A stretch of DNA of 64,000 nucleotides, taken from positions 64,430,984-64,494,983 of the forward strand of contig NC_133933.1 in the NCBI RefSeq assembly GCF_031877795.1, in the 5' to 3' direction. The first letter of the stretch is position 1. Each line of letters begins with the position of its first letter. The notes under the pieces are model-generated. The model did no database searches. It worked only from the letters and a program-made list of their open reading frames with translations, and was not told where the DNA came from. The position numbers and the translations under genes are program-made. Below are positions 59,901 to 64,000 of the stretch, one piece after another. This DNA is from Strix aluco (lineage: Eukaryota > Chordata > Aves > Strigiformes > Strigidae).

Positions 59901-62645
59901 ACAGAAAGCTGTAATAGAAATCTGCTGAAAGGCCTACTTTACGTATAAGCATTTAAATAAAAACAAAACCCCAGCAGATTAGGATAGAACCAAAATTCAG
60001 ATACTGGCCATAATAAGCTCAGGATATCAAAATTGCTTTCACAGTGAGACTGTTCTCAGTCTCAAAGAAGATGGAAAATAATTCAAAAGACACATTATAC
60101 CATTCTCTTCTGTAGCTGAGTGCTGTGGTTTATAAACATTTAGAGAGCCGTGAGGCTTTCAGTACATCTGGTACTTCTGGAAAAATCCACAGAAACTTAA
60201 GGCAACTCAGTGTCCCTCTTTGTGCTGCAAGGTGACTGTAAAGGGCACTGTACTGAATCTACTGATACTGCACTAATCATCCACATCAAGTACAAATCAC
60301 TGACTTCACTTACCAGCAAATCAAAAGGAAGCAAAGAAATGGTATAGGCAGCAGTTCATAATTACAGTGGAAATAGATGGTGGCTCCAAACTGCATATTA
60401 TTTAGCAGAAACCTACTGAGTAAGTGGATGGTAGTAAGAAAGGGCTCTGGTTCTGATCCAGCAAAGCACTTCAACACAGGCTGGAGGTCCACAGAACCAG
60501 TTACACGCTTATACTTAAGAACTCCAGCATAAGACAAATATACAGCCACACTATAATTGTTGCTCGGAAAATGTCGAAAGACGTTTCCATTCAAAAACAC
60601 ATTATTCTCAGAACCTTTCTGGACCTGCAATCAGATACAGAAATTTGAAAGATTTCTTCTCCCGGGGAAAAACCTCCTACACTTTAAAGTGTGTCAAAAG
60701 TGCTATTGCTGTTGTTGCTTTTGACTGGGCTGGCTGACAATTTTCTGTCATGCCTCTTTTACAGTTGAAGACTTGAATTTTGATTAAATTAATATTTTCA
60801 TGGCTGTTATTTGCCTTCTGGCACATGTCCATGCCTACATTTAAGTCCCCCTCTCCCAGTTCCACAATTTCAGTTTGGAAACACGCTGTGGTGCCCTCAG
60901 GAGAGCCATGGCTCAATTGTTACTCATATTCCTCTTCTCCTTCATGGGACTGGATCACTGGCTGCATCATATGTTCATTTCCACGGGGGATCTGACTTGT
61001 ACTAATACTGCTCCCGATCAGCTCTATTTATTAAGTATGGCTCCACTTCAGATGAACACAATGTACTTTTAACGTTAGAAGAAATTACCAGTAGCATAGG
61101 TACTATTTTATATAAGGGATACATGGATATATTTTACACCCATATGGTCTCAAGCATTGCACGACATTTCAGCAAGACTACTAAATGACAAATCTGGAAT
61201 CTGAATGTATTTTAATTTAAGAACTCTGATACCTGAGAGCTTGTTACCAACCACTGGTATAAACATTTCTTTATACGATGGGTTCTTTTATTTCTGAAAG
61301 CTCTGCTGTTATATGGTTCCTTCACCTAGGAAGAACTGAGTTTTCCAGCTGCATGTGAAATACAAGCAGCAAATTCTGGGTTTTCAAAACATTTATTCTC
61401 ATGGTTGTCTGATGCAGTAGGGACAGTTAATACCAAGTTAATGGATATTTTATGGCAAAGTTATTATTGTAACTCTAGCAGTCTTGCAATGTTTTCACAC
61501 AGTCCTCTTCTGTGTGCTTCAAATACAAAACATGCCAAAATGTACAAGCTATGAAGAGGTATACTTGGAAAGAAAACTGGAGGGACTGAAGGGCTTTCAA
61601 AGACTGTCAAGAGGATTGAAAACACAAGGCTTGTAGAAGTTCATCAATGCATATATACAGTCCATTCATCATAGTACTGCTTGTCAAATTATATCTGGAT
61701 GTTTTAATTTTGGTCATCGTCCAAATTACAGCCATTCAAACTTGAGATCAGTACCTTAAGAACAGCTGCCTATAATCTTTAATCTAGCATCGCTGCTGAA
61801 TTTTGGTTTTAAAATGCAGTGATAAACACATCTGCTATGTGATTGATGATTGACATTTTCCATTTCCAGTGTGTATTCAGAATCACAGCAAGGCTCATGG
61901 AAGCCTGGCCATTTCTAATGAGTTACAATTCTTTTTTTTTTTTTTTTTCAGCTAAAACAAGTGCTACTCAACAGTCTTTAAAGATGTCTTTATGATTTTA
62001 TCCATTACCTCTTTGAGTTCTTGTCAAATTAATTGGAATAGCAGATATTTCCAGCAATACCAAAGTAGTTTTACTTTGGGGCAACTCATATGTCTGTTTT
62101 CACAAGTCACCTTTTTCCCTGCTGATTCTTCAGCAGTTCTCTGGGTCATTTTGTTGCCAGCATTCACACTTGAACTGGGAATTCAATATTGTCTCTTACG
62201 TTCTCGGTATTGTGCATACCTTCATTAAACAGTCTAGGGTGTTTGCAGACAGCAGAACCAGAGCTCAGCGGGAAGCTAGCTAAAAACATCTGTGGCATGC
62301 TCTTTAGTAATGCTGCTAGGTACAAAGGCAGAAGTTATTGTAAAACGAAGCCAAGCACCCCCATGCACATGCACCCACCGTAACTGGCACTGCCTGTGCA
62401 GTACTCACCAGCTTCTCGATTTGCACTGTGACTTGTTGGCTTGGGTGGTGGGAGAGGAGGCTGCTTAGCAGGAGCCTTTCCCTTTTTTTTAGCATGAGGT
62501 GCTTCGTTACTGTTATGGCTGGTGGTGGTGGAAGCAGCAATAGCATTTTTTGGTGGTAGTGGAGCTTTTTTAAGTTTAGGCTTAGGCTTGGGTAGTGGTG
62601 GAGCATGGGATGCCGGTATTTCTGGGCAGTGATCAGTAGTGCTCT
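38976..62645 (-). CDS. PHACTR2: PHACTR2, phosphatase and actin regulator 2 (last nine coding exons)
   Basis: Nine minus-strand exons splice in phase into 496 C-terminal residues ending FHRP-stop. In order: a proline/lysine-rich segment; a serine-rich and polyproline segment; an acidic block with [14 protein letters not shown] and a run of aspartates; then [20 protein letters not shown] and LEDKNIL (first of the C-terminal RPEL repeats), [13 protein letters not shown] (second), [13 protein letters not shown] (third); and finally [21 protein letters not shown] to the end. In this family RPEL repeats bind G-actin and the extreme C-terminus (RxxFHRP) docks on protein phosphatase 1, linking actin levels to dephosphorylation. 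The N-terminal exons, including the N-terminal RPEL, lie beyond 64000. The similarity is near the level of identity in the RPEL region, so the gene is surely intact. Confidence 0.97.
42668..42744 (-). CDS. PHACTR2: PHACTR2 exon: PP1-binding tail
   Basis: A 77-base exon, phase 0 to 2, bounded by TTATTAG and GTGGGT. It encodes [20 protein letters not shown] and SRQFT; the final Arg is split across the next intron. Confidence 0.96.
45000..45137 (-). CDS. PHACTR2: PHACTR2 exon: third RPEL repeat and start of PP1-binding tail
   Basis: A 138-base exon, phase 0 to 0, bounded by TTTGCAG and GTAAGG. It encodes [20 protein letters not shown] then [20 protein letters not shown] and LTPADK. Confidence 0.97.
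46185..46246 (-). CDS. PHACTR2: PHACTR2 exon: RPEL linker helix
   Basis: A 62-base exon, phase 1 to 0, bounded by GAAAACAG and GTGATG. It encodes [20 protein letters not shown] plus Lys, the charged helix between the second and third RPEL repeats. Confidence 0.95.
46247..52539. other. PHACTR2: PHACTR2 intron with an unassigned GC-rich patch
   Basis: Mostly AT-rich intron. A moderately GC-rich patch at about 48470-48740 carries two overlapping plus-strand frames of about 80 codons with no recognised homology. No exon fits the PHACTR2 protein here, because the flanking exons join directly. Confidence 0.4.
52540..52595 (-). CDS. PHACTR2: PHACTR2 exon: second RPEL repeat
   Basis: A 56-base exon, phase 2 to 1, bounded by TCTTACAG and GTAAGT. 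It encodes [18 protein letters not shown], identical to the human residues. Confidence 0.96.
53360..53800. other. Unassigned GC-rich island in a PHACTR2 intron
   Basis: About 440 bases are clearly richer in GC than the surrounding intron and contain a 140-codon minus-strand open frame (53792-53370) rich in Cys, Trp and Gln. No family was recognised. It may be a retroelement fragment or an older retrocopy. It is not used by PHACTR2, whose neighbouring exons splice directly. Confidence 0.35.
54792..54948 (-). CDS. PHACTR2: PHACTR2 exon: first C-terminal RPEL repeat
   Basis: A 157-base exon, phase 1 to 2, bounded by TCCTCAG and GTATCG. It encodes [20 protein letters not shown] then [20 protein letters not shown] and [11 protein letters not shown]. 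The basic RRR patch beside the RPEL could act as a nuclear localisation signal, as described for PHACTR proteins. Confidence 0.97.
56883..57082 (-). CDS. PHACTR2: PHACTR2 exon: acidic segment
   Basis: A 200-base exon, phase 2 to 1, bounded by TTAACAG and GTAAGC. It encodes [15 protein letters not shown] followed by a run of aspartates built largely from a GAT repeat (plus-strand CAT repeat at about 56901-56933). It corresponds to human [20 protein letters not shown]. Confidence 0.93.
58327..58876 (-). CDS. PHACTR2: PHACTR2 exon: Ser-rich and polyproline segment
   Basis: A 550-base exon, phase 1 to 2, bounded by TTCTAG and GTAAGA. It encodes [20 protein letters not shown], a lysine-rich stretch, and then [20 protein letters not shown]. 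Weakly conserved and low in complexity, as in the human exon. Polyproline suggests profilin- or SH3-type contacts, which is inference. Confidence 0.9.
62409..62645 (-). CDS. PHACTR2: PHACTR2 exon: Pro/Lys-rich segment
   Basis: A 237-base exon bounded by ATCCATAG and GTGAGT, phase 1 to 1. It encodes [19 protein letters not shown] and [19 protein letters not shown], matching the human KPRPKPKPKKSPVPPK and PVPPPKPASRNTTREA blocks. Expected to be disordered. Confidence 0.9.
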
Positions 62646-64000
62646 CTATGGATAAGAAAGTGAACAGAAGCCAACTGACACAGACATACACCATGTAGTA
62701 CGTTCAACAGCAAGCCCGACAACAACAACTACTTTTTGCTGCTTGAGCTCTTGGGAATATGGAGAGACTTCATCTTCTGCCTCTTATTGAAGTATTATCT
62801 CAGAAAAAAATTACCATCCGTCTCACTTAAAGTCCTTCTCATGGAAGATTTTTCTCAGCACTTCTCTCAGTCTCATCTATTCTAGACTTCCAAGGATCAT
62901 CCTTAACATTCAGTATCCGCAACTAGACTGCTGGCTGTAAACTAAACAAGTAAACGAGGGAAATGCCATTTACTCCTCTAACAAATTCCCTCGGCTTCCT
63001 TCCAGCCCTCTGAGATCAACAGGCTATAAAACTCATCATGTGAATCTGAATGTGAACAGGGCCATTCTCTCAGCCATGGGTTCAAATATGGCTATGCAGC
63101 TGAAATGTTCCCCTGAAACAACCCATTCTCCTAAGCTGGAGACTGCCTGCTCATAGCAACTTTATTTTGGGTATCTTCCCCAGGGTATTTCTACTCTTCA
63201 GAAAGAGATGAAGCTAAATCAAATCGGATATCATTCGCCATGGGAATGCTCTCCTCTCCTGCAAGCTCTCTGGGTACTGTTACAAGACTGCAATTTCAAG
63301 AATCAGCAGTTTCTTAGTCAACAGGAATTTGGACTGTATCTACATTATGTTGTGCAACAGGAACGGCTCCGTAGAGTGAAAGAGGTAGCACTGAGGACCT
63401 AATGTCCACAATGTGCATTTCAGGAGACTTGACTTTGGACTAGCTTCAGGCCTAGTTCTGTAGACTGCATGTCCAGTAGTGGTGGGAGCACAAGTTCTTG
63501 AATGCATCTTCTGTCTTAGTTTCATCCAAAAGAAACCTGGCTTGTGTGCTCTGCAAACCAAAGAAGGGTAAGTGGGGATGACCAGGAAATTCACTTCAAA
63601 AGTGCACACCTAATGCCAACTGTAATGTTAATGTAGGTGAGTCATTTATAGTTAACATAAAATTTTGCAACATAATTGCTATAGTTTTAACTTCCAGGTG
63701 GGAATCTTTATCCCATCCCAGATGGGAATCTTTATCTATTCAATTACACCAGCTCTGTGCCCATTAGGTCTCAAGATAGCCTTCCCAACCTTCCACAAAA
63801 AGGATATTATAAAAGCAAGAGCATACCATCAGAACCATATGGGCTTTATCTGCATGTTACTAAAAAAATACAGTGGTTGGGGAAGAAAGGAGCCAAGCAA
63901 ATATTGCAAGGACTTCTAACAGTCTCTTTTATCACTTGAGAGGAAACAAATTCATTTCTTGTAGTACATTCCTATTAGAGCCTCACTCTTGCACACATTA
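62646..64000. other. PHACTR2: PHACTR2 intron; no exon recognised
   Basis: Nothing here resembles the preceding PHACTR2 coding segment (the human VTVNFENSNGH region), so this is taken as intron. At 63700-63740 the phrase GGGAATCTTTAT occurs twice, about thirty bases apart, a small local duplication. No other structure is visible. Confidence 0.5.

Noticed and set aside
1-64000. CRISPR arrays, operons, tRNA or rRNA genes
   Set aside because: No regularly spaced repeats, clustered compact genes or RNA-gene folds were seen, and the spliced genes show this is vertebrate nuclear DNA.

Overview
This window looks like bird nuclear DNA. It is AT-rich, intron-rich vertebrate sequence with GT/AG introns, a CR1-type LINE scrap, and an avian ERVL-like endogenous retrovirus with its usual LTR. 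Three host genes lie in tandem, all on the minus strand, in the order PHACTR2 - LTV1 - ZC2HC1B. I recall the same order from human 6q24. I built the gene models by splicing exons by eye from conserved protein sequence, and I checked every junction for GT/AG and reading phase.

Layout from low to high coordinate: 1-2187 has no gene I can recognise. 2188 to about 7750 is the endogenous retrovirus on the minus strand (one LTR, primer-binding site, gag, pro-pol). A short CR1 scrap and unassigned sequence follow. 11160-16481 holds four exons of ZC2HC1B, one of which carries a premature stop and a frameshift, so the gene is probably broken in this genome. 19506-28714 is the complete LTV1 gene (11 exons, 472 residues), whose first coding exon contributes only the start codon. 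A CpG-island promoter covers about 28290-29490. From 29500 to 38975 there are no coding exons; part of this is probably the long PHACTR2 3' untranslated region. 38976-62645 holds the last nine coding exons of PHACTR2 (496 residues), and its 5' exons lie beyond 64000.

The gene products are unrelated in function. LTV1 is a 40S ribosomal-subunit assembly factor. PHACTR2 is an actin- and protein phosphatase 1-binding regulator with C-terminal RPEL repeats. ZC2HC1B is a small two-zinc-finger protein of unknown role.

No new multi-gene system was found. The points most worth a second look are the damaged ZC2HC1B exon, a possible stop-containing cassette exon in LTV1, the GGA repeat touching the LTV1 exon 1 splice donor, the open gag and pol frames of the retroviral element, and a few unexplained GC-rich or coding-like patches.
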